The position numbers and the translations under genes are program-made. Shown here piece after piece: positions 16,059-24,299 of a stretch of 64,000 nucleotides of DNA. Every line of letters starts with the position of its first letter. Within the stretch, counting starts at the first letter, position 1. The notes beneath the pieces were generated by a model, which saw only the letters and a program-made list of their open reading frames with translations, ran no database searches and was not told where the DNA came from. Source of the DNA: an uncultured Subdoligranulum sp. (GTDB lineage Bacteria; Bacillota; Clostridia; Oscillospirales; Ruminococcaceae); NCBI GenBank assembly GCA_904374465.1, contig CAJFFY010000008.1:1-64000 (forward strand), given 5' to 3'.

Positions 16059-17329
16059 CGGGTTTCCTCCTGCAAGATGGTAGTATAGATGCCACACAGG
16101 GTATCGGCGTTGGTGGCGGCGTCATGGGTATGCAGTGCCCGTTCCCGGGCGGCCCGGCCCAGACCGGCGCCGCCGTCGGGGGCGGACAGCACCTCGGCCA
16201 GCGCCCGGGACAGGGCGCTGGCATCCAGGGCAGCGCCGTATACCCGGCCCTCCCGGCCATCGGTCAGCATATCGGGGATGCCGCCCGCCCGGCTGGCCAC
16301 ACAGGGAACCCCCAGCAGCATGGCTTCCCCCAGGCTGTTGGGGCTGTTCTCGCTGGTGGAGGGCAGCACGAATACATCGGCATCCAGATAGGCCTGCCGC
16401 ATGGCGGCGGCATCCAGCGGGCCGGTATAGTGGATGTGGTCAGCCACCCCCAGTTCCGCCGCCAACCGACGGCAGTAACGCTGGTAGGGGAACAACCGGT
16501 CAATTAACGGCTGGAACAGCGGGCCCTTGTCCAGGGGCGGCCAGCCGGCAATGCGTAGTTGAGCGTCGGGCCAGCGTTCCAACAAGGGCGGCAGGGCTCG
16601 CAACAGGGTGTGCAGGTTTTTCAGGGGATAGTTCCCCTGGGAGAGTAGCAGCACCGGTGCGCGGCCAAAAGCCCGCGGCTGCCACAGGGGCCCTTGGTAA
16701 AAGAGGGGGCGCAGCGTCTCGTTGCAGACAAAATACCGGGCCCGGGGTGCCAGGTCTGCCACGGCCCGCCGGTCAAAGGCCGTGCGGCCGGTGACAAACT
16801 GGCTGCGGGCCAGCAACGCTGCCTCACTTTGGGCCAGTGCATCAAACCGGGCCTGCAGTTTGTCCAGCAGTGCGCCGGGAATGATACGGTCCAGCAGCCT
16901 GTCCGGCGGCGTGGAACGGCAGTAAGGTGCGGGGACTCCGTCACACAGATGGGCGGCACAGTCCCGCATCACACCCTGAATGCCCACCAGCACAGGCAGA
17001 TGCCGGCGAAGGGCGGCTTCGTGCAGGAGGGAGGCTGCGGCATATTCGGTGCCCCAAAGATGGACCAGATCGGGGCGGACTTCCTGCAGCAGGGCGTCCA
17101 GTCCGTCCGTTCCGGGTAGGATGCGGTAGGTTACACCCTCCTGTTCCCCGCAAAGGGGATGGGGGCTATGGGCGCCCACACAGGCCACGGTCAGCTGCAG
17201 ATCGTGGCGCCCCTGCAGTGCGGTCAGCTGGCCGGTCAGCCAGCCGCCGCTCACGTCACTGGCGGACTTCAGTCCGCAGGCCAGGGCGGCCTGGGGCAGC
17301 ACCATGCTGACAAGCCACAAAACATGCAT
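16055..17329 (-). CDS. Family 4 glycosyltransferase
   Basis: A 424-residue GT-B enzyme. The donor domain holds VLLLSQGNYPLKNLHTLLRAL, VADHIHYTGPLDAAAM and the strongly typical VFVLPSTSENSPNSLGEAMLLGVPCVASRAGGIPD. The N-terminal domain contains a VHLWGTEYAAASL strand. It has GAGAGGAG ahead of ATG 17329 and is separated from the upstream gene by only 23 bases, with a four-base overlap into the next. Assigned to the GT4 superfamily with confidence; the sugar is unknown. Confidence 0.9.
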   Translation of the reverse strand: MHVLWLVSMVLPQAALACGLKSASDVSGGWLTGQLTALQGRHDLQLTVACVGAHSPHPLCGEQEGVTYRILPGTDGLDALLQEVRPDLVHLWGTEYAAASLLHEAALRRHLPVLVGIQGVMRDCAAHLCDGVPAPYCRSTPPDRLLDRIIPGALLDKLQARFDALAQSEAALLARSQFVTGRTAFDRRAVADLAPRARYFVCNETLRPLFYQGPLWQPRAFGRAPVLLLSQGNYPLKNLHTLLRALPPLLERWPDAQLRIAGWPPLDKGPLFQPLIDRLFPYQRYCRRLAAELGVADHIHYTGPLDAAAMRQAYLDADVFVLPSTSENSPNSLGEAMLLGVPCVASRAGGIPDMLTDGREGRVYGAALDASALSRALAEVLSAPDGGAGLGRAARERALHTHDAATNADTLCGIYTTILQEETR

Positions 17330-17352
17330 GGCAGTACTCCTCTCGGTAAGGA

Positions 17353-18570
17353 TTATCCCAGCGCGGCCAGGAAGTCCTGTGCCACATGGCCGGGGGTAAA
17401 GGCAGGATACAGGGCAGCCACCTGCGCATAGGGCAGTCGTTGCCCCTGCATCTGGTCCAGCCAGCGGCGCAGGCGTTCCAGCACGACGGGGGTGGCCCCG
17501 TCCTGTTGGTGCAGTACCAGCGCCAGCGGATACCGGGCCAGATAGGGCAGGGTGGGGTCGGTTTCACTTACGGCCAGGTGCAGTACCGGTTTGCCGCTGC
17601 CAAAATAGCTGAACAGCTTGCTGGGCATCTGGTTGTCATAGAAGTTGCCCAGGCTCAGCAGTACATCGGCGCCCGCCTCCAGTGCGGCGGCATCGGACGG
17701 GGGCAGCGGCCCGGGACAGACAAAACGCTCCCCCAGCACCGCACGGGCTTTCTCCTCTGCGGAGGCAAAGCGTTGCCAGCCGCCGCCCGCCATGGTCAGT
17801 GTCAGTTGGGGATCATTCAGCCGGCCAAACAGTTCCAGGGCAAAATCCGGCTCCCGCACGGTGGGGTACAGGCTGCCGCAAAAGACGCACCGCAACCCTG
17901 TGTGGGGCGTGGGGGCGGCCATGGGCAGCAGGACCGGAAAGCCCAGCACATGGATTTTACTGCGCCAGCCGCTGAGGGGGCCGCCCTCGTAATCGGGCAG
18001 AGCCTGGGGGGTGATGAAGGCGGCATCCACGGCATCCAGCAACTGGCCTTCCCGGGCAAAACCGCCCGGGGCCACATAGTCCCGGTTGCTGGCGTAGGGA
18101 TCCAGCTGCCACAGCAGTTTTTTGCCGCCGATCCGGGCGGTTTCTAGGGCAAAGGCGGCGCGATAGGGGGCGCAGACAGCACAGACGGCATCAAAATGAT
18201 ACCGGGCATCCAGACGTTGGATTTCCCGTCGGCTGTCCACGGTCCGGCGTGGTGCATGCAGCACCAGTTGGCGGAAGGCCGCTGCCACCGCCGTGGGGTG
18301 CGCAGCCAGTCGCAGCAGCCGCAGGGGCACCGGCGTGCCGCCTTTGGCGCCGTTTTCCAGGGCGGTGTTCATCAACCGCTCGTCGGCAAAGGCGAGGGTA
18401 TGTTGTACCGCCCCTTCCGGCGGGGCAGGAGGGGCGGTACGGCCGTCCCACAGTTCCAGCAGGTGGACCTCATGGCCGGCAGTCAGCAGTTCCCCGGCCA
18501 GGCGGCAGGCCAGCAGGGCATTGGCACTGGCGGGGTTTTCCACCCGGTCCAGAATCAGTAAAAATCGCAT
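17353..18570 (-). CDS. Glycosyltransferase, GT4-like (GT-B fold)
   Basis: A 405-residue protein beginning MRFLLILDRVENPASANALL. The C-terminal half has LRCVFCGSLYPTVREPDFAL, FVCPGPLPPSDAAALEAGADVLLSLGN and PSKLFSYFGSGKPVLHL, the pattern of GT-B transferases that bind NDP-sugars, though the EX7E motif is weaker than in the other GT4 members here. It follows the GT2 gene by three bases. Probably active on the same glycan; a divergent acceptor-modifying role is possible. Confidence 0.8.
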   Translation of the reverse strand: MRFLLILDRVENPASANALLACRLAGELLTAGHEVHLLELWDGRTAPPAPPEGAVQHTLAFADERLMNTALENGAKGGTPVPLRLLRLAAHPTAVAAAFRQLVLHAPRRTVDSRREIQRLDARYHFDAVCAVCAPYRAAFALETARIGGKKLLWQLDPYASNRDYVAPGGFAREGQLLDAVDAAFITPQALPDYEGGPLSGWRSKIHVLGFPVLLPMAAPTPHTGLRCVFCGSLYPTVREPDFALELFGRLNDPQLTLTMAGGGWQRFASAEEKARAVLGERFVCPGPLPPSDAAALEAGADVLLSLGNFYDNQMPSKLFSYFGSGKPVLHLAVSETDPTLPYLARYPLALVLHQQDGATPVVLERLRRWLDQMQGQRLPYAQVAALYPAFTPGHVAQDFLAALG

Positions 18571-18573
18571 GGG

Positions 18574-19587
18574 TTATTGTCGATCCTTCAAAAATGTACG
18601 GCAGACGCGCCGCCAGAGTTTGGGGGTGTGGACGGTGGCCCAGGCGGCCACCCGGATGGCAAACGGCAACCGGGGATTGCGGCCCAGCTGCGGATCCTTG
18701 AGCCCTGCGGTGATGCCGATGCTCAGCTCCCCCAGGTGGACCCGGTAGGCGTCGGCGTCGGAGCGGCGCAGGATCATGCTGGCCAGGTAGACCAGCTTTT
18801 CGTAGTAAAAGGCGTTGGCCGATTCCTGCAATTGGGGCCAACGGTCCGGGACGCTGCTGCGGATGAGGGTGGCAGCCCGGCGCTGGTCATCGATGCTCTG
18901 GGGCGGCAGGGCCCGGTGGCTGGCACTGTCGGCATGCTGGCGGTAATGGTAGCCGGCAAAATCGCAGAAGGCGCAGCCCGGTGCCCGCAGAAAGGCCTGC
19001 CAGTTGGCCAGCAGGTCTTCGTTGTAGGCCAGGTCGTTGTCCAGCATGGCCTCGGTCAAAAGGCCCGCCGCGTACAGTTTGTTCCACAGGCCGTAGTCCA
19101 CGGCGTGGTCATGGAGCAGTGCCTCCAGGTGTTCCGGTGCCCGCAGGACCCGATAGTCCGATGGGGCCGGCGACTCGGCCGGCGGGGTGTCGGTAAAGGT
19201 GTCGTAGCGGCAGCAGGCCAGCGGCACCGCGGCCTCCCGGGCAGCGGTGTGGAGTGTGCGCAGGAAGTCCGGGTGATACCGGTCGTCGGCATCGCAGAAG
19301 GCCAGCCAGATGGCGCCCTCCGCCCGGGCCCGGCGCACACCGGCTGCCCGGGCCGCACTGACGCCGCTCTGGGCCTGATGCAGGGCGATGAACCGGCCGT
19401 CGCTGCGGGCGGCTTCGTCACACAGTTCCCCCGAGGCATCGGTGGAGCCGTCGTCCACCAGGATGCAGCAAAAATCATCAAAACGCTGGGCGGCCAGCGC
19501 ATCCAGGCAGTCGGGCAGAAAAGCCGCCGCGTTGTGCACCGGCACAATGACGGCAATCTCCCTGCGGGGCGCGGTGTCGGGGGTCAT
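18574..19587 (-). CDS. Family 2 glycosyltransferase
   Basis: A 337-residue GT2: IAVIVPVHNAAAFLPDCLDAL, ILVDDGSTDASGELCDEAARSD, LAFCDADDRYHPDFLRTL (DADD metal site) and LWNKLYAAGLLTEAML. ATG 19587 overlaps the upstream stop (ATGA) and has GGAGG seven bases away. Operon position is second among the glycosyltransferases after the PPK2 gene and a GT4. Donor unknown. Confidence 0.9.
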   Translation of the reverse strand: MTPDTAPRREIAVIVPVHNAAAFLPDCLDALAAQRFDDFCCILVDDGSTDASGELCDEAARSDGRFIALHQAQSGVSAARAAGVRRARAEGAIWLAFCDADDRYHPDFLRTLHTAAREAAVPLACCRYDTFTDTPPAESPAPSDYRVLRAPEHLEALLHDHAVDYGLWNKLYAAGLLTEAMLDNDLAYNEDLLANWQAFLRAPGCAFCDFAGYHYRQHADSASHRALPPQSIDDQRRAATLIRSSVPDRWPQLQESANAFYYEKLVYLASMILRRSDADAYRVHLGELSIGITAGLKDPQLGRNPRLPFAIRVAAWATVHTPKLWRRVCRTFLKDRQ

Positions 19588-20699
19588 GCTGTCACCTCCG
19601 CATAGCGGCGCAGGTAGAATTCCTGCAGTACGGCGGCACTGGTGTGAATGTCATACCCGGCCTCCACAGCCTTGCGCCGGGCCTGGGGGTCCCGCCGCAG
19701 GCTGGCTGCGGCGATGGCCTGGGCCCAGGCGGCGGGGTCCTGCAAAGGCAAAAAACGTACCCGGTCGGTGAAGGCGGCGCCCCGGTCGATGGTGTCGGAA
19801 ACAAAGCAGGGCAGTCCGGCGGTCTGGGCTTCCACCAGCACCACCGGCAATCCCTCAAACAGGCTGGGCAGCAAAAAAGCGTCCATGGCGTCATAGAACC
19901 CCTGGATGTTGCTGCGCACCCCCGCAAAAATCACGCTGTCGCCCAGGTGCAGCTCCCGGACAAGCGCTTGCATCTGCTCTATGTAATCGGCGGGACCACC
20001 GCCCAGCAGAACCAGCCGGGCCTTGGGCAACCGCTGCCGCACCGCCGCAAAAATCCGCAGCAGGCCGGGGTGATTTTTCTGGGCGGTGAAACGGCCCACA
20101 TGGCCAAAGAGAATCTCCTGGTCGGTCACCCCCAGGTCGCCGCGCAGCAAGGCCCGACGCTGGGGATCCCGGGCGGCGAAGAGGGCGGTGTCGATGCCGT
20201 TGGGCACCACGGTAAAAGGATCCTTGCCGAACAGCATTTCGCCCGCCAGCTGGCTGCAGGCAAACCGGTCAGTCAATCCCGCCGAAAACCGCAGACTCAT
20301 GAGCCGGTCCAGCGTGCCCACCAGATTGCGCTCGTAGGCGGTGTTATGACTGTGCCCCACCCGTACCGGAATCCCGGCCCGGCGGGCCACCGTATTGTAA
20401 AACATGCCGAACCCGCTGTAATGGCCGTGCAGAATGCGCCATTCGGGATGCTGGGCAAACAGCTCCCGCAACTGCCGCAGGTACCGGGGCAGATTGTTGT
20501 CCTGCCGGACGGTCAGTTTGTAGATTCTGCCGCCCAGCGCTTCGATCTCATCGTCAAAAAAACAGGATTTGTTGTAGTGGTACAGAAAGTCAAACTGCAC
20601 CCGGTCGCGGTCCACGGTACGGTAGACATTCATGACAAAGGTCTCCATACCGCCCGCGTCCATGGCGGGCATGACCTGCAGTACACGTATTGGGGCCAT
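19584..20699 (-). CDS. Family 4 glycosyltransferase (EpsF-like)
   Basis: A 371-residue GT4 of the kind found in exopolysaccharide clusters: start MAPIRVLQVMPAMDAGGMETFVMN, central GRIYKLTVRQDNNLPRYLRQL and HGHYSGFGMFYN, HSHNTAYERN, then FTVVPNGIDTALF, FGHVGRFTAQKNH and FLLPSLFEGLPVVLVEAQ. ATG 20699 follows GGAGG and lies two bases past the PPK2 stop. As the first glycosyltransferase of the operon it may act early in chain assembly; that is inference. Confidence 0.92.
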   Translation of the reverse strand: MAPIRVLQVMPAMDAGGMETFVMNVYRTVDRDRVQFDFLYHYNKSCFFDDEIEALGGRIYKLTVRQDNNLPRYLRQLRELFAQHPEWRILHGHYSGFGMFYNTVARRAGIPVRVGHSHNTAYERNLVGTLDRLMSLRFSAGLTDRFACSQLAGEMLFGKDPFTVVPNGIDTALFAARDPQRRALLRGDLGVTDQEILFGHVGRFTAQKNHPGLLRIFAAVRQRLPKARLVLLGGGPADYIEQMQALVRELHLGDSVIFAGVRSNIQGFYDAMDAFLLPSLFEGLPVVLVEAQTAGLPCFVSDTIDRGAAFTDRVRFLPLQDPAAWAQAIAAASLRRDPQARRKAVEAGYDIHTSAAVLQEFYLRRYAEVTA

Positions 20700-20701
20700 G
20701 G

Positions 20702-21574
20702 TCAATCCTCCGCTTCCAGTTGGGTACGGCAATCTTTCAGTTCCGCCAGGGCATCTTCCCGCAAGCGGGGGTACTGGTGGCAGCACTGGCGCAGGCTGTC
20801 CACCACAATTTCGCTGACCAGGTAGCGGGTGTACCACTTCTGGTCGGCGGGCAGGGCATACCAGGGGCTTTCGGGGGTGGCGGTGGCGTCGATGACTTCC
20901 TGGAAGGTGTCCAGATATTCCGCAAAGTGGGCACGTTCCTTCACATCACTGAGGGAAAACTTCCAGTTCTTGGCGGGGTTGTCAATCCGCTGCAAAAACC
21001 GCTTTTTCTGTTCCTCCTTGGATACATGCAGGAAAATCTTTACGATGCGGTAGCCGTTGTCGTACAGGTACTGCTCGTAGTGCCGGATCTGGCGGTACCG
21101 CTTCTGGAAGAATTCCTTTTTGCTGCCCTCCTGTGTGCGGGGCGGCATCTTGTAGGTCTTTTGCAGGTCGTGCACCTGTACTACCAGCACATCCTCGTAA
21201 TAGCTGCGGTTGAAGATGGCAATGGACCCACGGGACGGCAGCGCCTTGTGGACACGCCACAAAAAGTCGTGGCTGAGCTCCTCGCTGTTGGGCTGTTTGA
21301 AGCTGGTCACCCGCACGCCCTGGGGGTTCAGTCCGCCCATCACATGCTTGATGGTGCTGTCCTTGCCGGCGGCGTCCAGCGCCTGCAGCACAAAAATCAG
21401 CCCTTCCCGTCCGTCAGCGTACAGGGCATCCTGCAAGGCAGCCATTTCCTCCAGGTTGCGGGCCGTCTTGGCCAGAATCTTTTCCTTGTCCAGATCATCC
21501 TGTTTTCCGTCGCAGGGCAGGGCGCGCAGGTCACAGGGATGCGAGCCGTCAAAGCGATACCGATCCGCTTTCAT
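20702..21574 (-). CDS. Polyphosphate kinase 2 family nucleotide phosphotransferase
   Basis: PPK2 enzymes move phosphate between polyphosphate and nucleotides (AMP, ADP or GDP). The 290-residue protein shows the Walker A-like LQALDAAGKDSTIKHVMGGL near residue 68, the Walker B region SIAIFNRSYYEDVLVVQVH and the family segment RQIRHYEQYLYDNGYRIVKIFLHVSKEEQKKRF. The pattern is nearest to class III PPK2. Start ATG 21574 follows GGAGG; the gene has a clear promoter and leads the glycosyltransferase operon with a two-base gap to the next gene. The link suggests polyphosphate-driven nucleotide recycling for NDP-sugar supply. Confidence 0.93.
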   Translation of the reverse strand: MKADRYRFDGSHPCDLRALPCDGKQDDLDKEKILAKTARNLEEMAALQDALYADGREGLIFVLQALDAAGKDSTIKHVMGGLNPQGVRVTSFKQPNSEELSHDFLWRVHKALPSRGSIAIFNRSYYEDVLVVQVHDLQKTYKMPPRTQEGSKKEFFQKRYRQIRHYEQYLYDNGYRIVKIFLHVSKEEQKKRFLQRIDNPAKNWKFSLSDVKERAHFAEYLDTFQEVIDATATPESPWYALPADQKWYTRYLVSEIVVDSLRQCCHQYPRLREDALAELKDCRTQLEAED

Positions 21575-21608
21575 GGAAGAACCACCTCCGAAAGGTATAT
21601 ATAAAATT

Positions 21609-21637
21609 AGTATAACCGTTTTTGGGGTTTTGTGCAA
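21609..21637 (-). promoter_or_regulatory. Promoter of the PPK2-glycosyltransferase operon
   Basis: On the minus strand TTGCAC (21637-21632), a 17-nt spacer and TATACT (21614-21609). Confidence 0.75.
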
Positions 21638-21649
21638 CCGCAGGCCAAG

Positions 21650-21679
21650 AAAAAAGCCCTTCCCCCGTGGGGGAAGGGC
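21650..21679 (-). terminator. Terminator of the FeoB-associated mini-gene
   Basis: Stem GCCCTTCCCCC/GGGGGAAGGGC (21656-21666, 21669-21679), then T6 on the minus strand. It insulates the PPK2 promoter. Confidence 0.9.
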
Positions 21680-21684
21680 CGTGG

Positions 21685-21852
21685 TTACGGTTTGTCGGAA
21701 TCTTTGGGTTTGGGGCTGGTGCATTTGTTGTGGCAGCTGGCGCAGTTACCGCCGCAGCCGCCCTGCCAACCACCGTTCTGGCTGATGAAAAGCACCGCCA
21801 GGGCCAGCAATACAAACACGATGACCAGCACAAGGATACTTGCAAAGGACAT
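21685..21852 (-). CDS. FeoB-associated Cys-rich membrane protein, 55 aa
   Basis: A 55-residue protein: one N-terminal transmembrane helix (SFASILVLVIVFVLLALAVL) and a short tail with the cysteine cluster GCGGNCASCHNKC, the hallmark of the small Cys-rich proteins often found beside the ferrous iron transporter feoB in Firmicutes. TACGGAGG precedes ATG 21852 and a strong terminator follows. No feoB is in the window, so this copy stands alone. A role in iron handling at the membrane is inferred from the family name only. Confidence 0.8.
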   Translation of the reverse strand: MSFASILVLVIVFVLLALAVLFISQNGGWQGGCGGNCASCHNKCTSPKPKDSDKP

Positions 21853-21975
21853 GGTTTTTACCTCCGTAAGGGCTGGTGCGCCCTTTCTAGATTCAGTATA
21901 ACACAGCAGGGGAAGGTGCGCAAGTGCATAACAGGCCGTAAACCGGCCATACTATCGGCAAGGAGGTGAACCGAA

Positions 21976-22131
21976 ATGGAGAATACCAACGTTACCTGCG
22001 ATGTCTGCTCCTGCGCGTACAACCAGAACGGCTGTTCGTGCAACCTGGATGCCATCAAGATCACCGAGCATTCCGACACCAACCAGGGCATCGACAATCC
22101 GCACTACTGCCAGAGCTACCGTCAGCGCTGA
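21976..22131 (+). CDS. DUF1540 Cys-rich protein, 51 aa
   Basis: The protein starts MENTNVTCDVCSCAYN and has the DUF1540 pattern CxxCxCxYNxxGxCxC, ending with NPHYCQSYRQR. AAGGAGG sits just before ATG 21976. Members are small, probably metal-binding and common in spore-forming Clostridia, but their job is unknown. It is a single-gene unit facing away from the FeoB-associated mini-gene and ends at a bidirectional terminator shared with the two-component operon. Confidence 0.85.
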   Translation: MENTNVTCDVCSCAYNQNGCSCNLDAIKITEHSDTNQGIDNPHYCQSYRQR

Positions 22132-22153
22132 TGCGCCGGCAATAAGGGACGCG

Positions 22154-22196
22154 CAAAACGGGCGGCCGGGAAAATTCTTCCCGACCGCCCGTTTTG
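22154..22196. terminator. Bidirectional terminator
   Basis: Long stem CAAAACGGGCGG/CCGCCCGTTTTG with an inner CGGG/CCCG pair; A- and T-rich flanks serve both the DUF1540 gene and the converging minus operon. Confidence 0.88.
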
Positions 22197-22203
22197 TATG
22201 CGT

Positions 22204-22743
22204 TTAAGACCCGAACAGTGAGCCCAGCCCGCCGCTGACCAGGTTGCTGATGGACTGTACCTGGGTTTGCAGCTTGTTGACGCTGTCCATCAGGGTGGGC
22301 AAGCCGTCCAGCACCTGATTCAGCGCATCCACGTCGATGCGTTTCAGCTGCTCGGTAATCTCCGGCAGGTCCTGCATCATATTGTCCAGTTCTTCCGGAT
22401 CCAGGGTGTTCAGGCTGTTCTGCAGCGTCTGCACCAGCTCGTTGACCTGGGCGGTGGAGTCCATGACCTGGTGGTAGGCGATGCGGGAATAGTACCAGAA
22501 TCCGCCCAGCGCAACCAGCAGTACCACCGTGATGGCGATGCTCAGCATCATGCGCAGCCGCTGGTTTCGCATGATGTTGCGGTTCTGCCGATCCTGCAGT
22601 TCCAGCTGGGCTTCAATGCGGTTGAGTTGGGCTTTCAGGTCGGCGGCATCCAGTTTGCCGTCGCCGGTTTCGTCGTTGTGGGCGGTCAGGTCGGCCACCC
22701 GTTTTTGCAGTTGTTCATCCATGGCGCGGTTGATCTTATCCAT
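22204..22743 (-). CDS. Single-pass membrane protein with EF-hand-like loop, unknown
   Basis: I do not recognise the family. The 179 residues contain a cytoplasmic N-terminus with DETGDGKLDAAD (about 25-36), which matches an EF-hand calcium loop at positions 1, 5, 6, 8, 9 and 12; a coiled-coil-like stretch (QLNRIEAQLELQDRQNRNI); one transmembrane helix (about 71-87); and an outside half of heptad-like repeats ending LVSGGLGSLFGS. ATG 22743 has GGAGG upstream. It is the third gene of the response regulator-kinase operon, 18 bases after the kinase, so it may be an accessory or output protein of that system. Confidence 0.6.
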   Translation of the reverse strand: MDKINRAMDEQLQKRVADLTAHNDETGDGKLDAADLKAQLNRIEAQLELQDRQNRNIMRNQRLRMMLSIAITVVLLVALGGFWYYSRIAYHQVMDSTAQVNELVQTLQNSLNTLDPEELDNMMQDLPEITEQLKRIDVDALNQVLDGLPTLMDSVNKLQTQVQSISNLVSGGLGSLFGS

Positions 22744-22761
22744 CGCGTAGTACCTCCAGGG

Positions 22762-24282
22762 TCAAGGATTGGGTTGTTGACGGGTATCCTGCATGGTGAA
22801 CCAGAAGGTGGAACCCTGGCCCACGGCGCTGTTGACGCCGAAGGCAAAGCCATGCTGCTGCAGGATCGCCTTGGTGATGGAAAGCCCCAGCCCGGTGCCG
22901 GTTTTGCCGGCATCCTGGCGGGCGCGGTAATAACGGTCAAACAGGTGGGGCAAATCCTCGGGTGGAATACCGGGACCGTGGTCTTCCACCTCCACGCGGC
23001 AGCCCTTTTCCAGCGGCAGTACCCGCAGCACCACAACGCCGTCCTCGCCGATGTGGTGGAAGGCATTGCCCAGCAGATTGTGCAGCACCCGCTCCATCAT
23101 GGCCGGATCGGCACTGACGGGGGCGGCGTGGTCGGCTTCCAGACGCAGCGTCCAGTGGTTCTGGTCGCACAGGGCGTCGTACCGGCCCGCCACCTCAAAG
23201 CAGAGTTCACTCATATCAAAGTCCACCAGGTTGGGCTTTTCGGAGCCGTTCTGTACCTTGCTCAGCTCCATCACGCTGTTGACCAGGGCCGAAAGGCGGT
23301 CGGTTTCATCCACAATGATATTGCACTGTTCGGTGCGCTTTTCCGCGTCGGTACCGGTCAGGTCCCGCACGGTCTCGGCATAGCCCTTGATTAAGGTCAG
23401 CGGTGTGCGCAGGTCATGGCTTACGTTGGCCAGAATATCCTTTTCCAGCTGGGCGCTGCGTTTGACTTCCGAGGCCATGTGGTTGAAATCTTCCGCCAAC
23501 CGGCCAATCTCATCCCGGTGCACCACCGAGATCTGGACATCGTAGTTGCCAGAAGCGATTTCCTGGGCACCGGCGGAAAGCCGCTCGATGGGGCGGGTGA
23601 ACCAGCGGCTGAACAGCATGGCGAACAGCAGATCCAGTACCAGCAGGAAGAGCGCCAGCGGAATCAGAATGGAGCGCAGCACTTCGGCGGCGGTGGAAAT
23701 CTGTGCCAGACTGGTGGAGATGATGACGCCGTATTTGCCGTCGGCGGACAGAGAACCCACCAGCATCTGTTGGCTGGAACTGGAGCGGACCACCTCGAAC
23801 AGACTGCCGTTCAGGAAGAGTTTCTGGCGCATCTGGATGACCACGGCGGTGTTGACATTGTAGCCGAACTCCCCTGTGAATGCACCGGTGCTTTCGTGGA
23901 GCAGGCAGGGGTACATGCTTTCGTAGGCTTTGAGGCAGCGCAGGGTCGAGTCGCTGAAATCCACACAGCAGCCATCCACATTGATGGCCTTTTCCCGGAA
24001 GGTATCGCTCAGGTTCTGCCAGAAATCGGTGTTCAGCGCCAGCACGCCAAAGTCCCGGGTGGCGATGGGGGCGTCGCTCTGGTCGATGAGGGCCACAATG
24101 GCCGTTGCTTTGTTTTCCAGTTTGCGGCGGATGGTGCGGTTGTACTGCGGCACCAGCGCATAGGTGATCACGCCCCATACCAGCGCCAGTGTCAACAGCG
24201 TCATGAGGCCGATGCAAAGCATCAGCTGCCAGCGTATGCTGACCACAAACCCCCGCCGTTTTTGAGGGGCAGAAGATTTCAA
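22762..24282 (-). CDS. Sensor histidine kinase
   Basis: A 506-residue membrane kinase: transmembrane helix near 20-42, an outer sensor region of about 160 residues with a CC pair (NVDGCCVDFS), second helix near 205-225, HAMP (RWFTRPIERLSAGAQEIASG), dimerisation and phospho-acceptor box with His289 (LANVSHDLRTPLT), and ATPase boxes N (NLLGNAFHH), G1 (EDHGPGIP) and G2 (GTGLGLSI). It autophosphorylates and passes phosphate to the OmpR-type regulator encoded 17 bases upstream. Start is TTG 24282 with GGAG ten bases away; no nearer ATG is better placed. The signal is unknown. Confidence 0.95.
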   Translation of the reverse strand: MKSSAPQKRRGFVVSIRWQLMLCIGLMTLLTLALVWGVITYALVPQYNRTIRRKLENKATAIVALIDQSDAPIATRDFGVLALNTDFWQNLSDTFREKAINVDGCCVDFSDSTLRCLKAYESMYPCLLHESTGAFTGEFGYNVNTAVVIQMRQKLFLNGSLFEVVRSSSSQQMLVGSLSADGKYGVIISTSLAQISTAAEVLRSILIPLALFLLVLDLLFAMLFSRWFTRPIERLSAGAQEIASGNYDVQISVVHRDEIGRLAEDFNHMASEVKRSAQLEKDILANVSHDLRTPLTLIKGYAETVRDLTGTDAEKRTEQCNIIVDETDRLSALVNSVMELSKVQNGSEKPNLVDFDMSELCFEVAGRYDALCDQNHWTLRLEADHAAPVSADPAMMERVLHNLLGNAFHHIGEDGVVVLRVLPLEKGCRVEVEDHGPGIPPEDLPHLFDRYYRARQDAGKTGTGLGLSITKAILQQHGFAFGVNSAVGQGSTFWFTMQDTRQQPNP

Positions 24283-24299
24283 ACTTCCTGCACTCCTTT

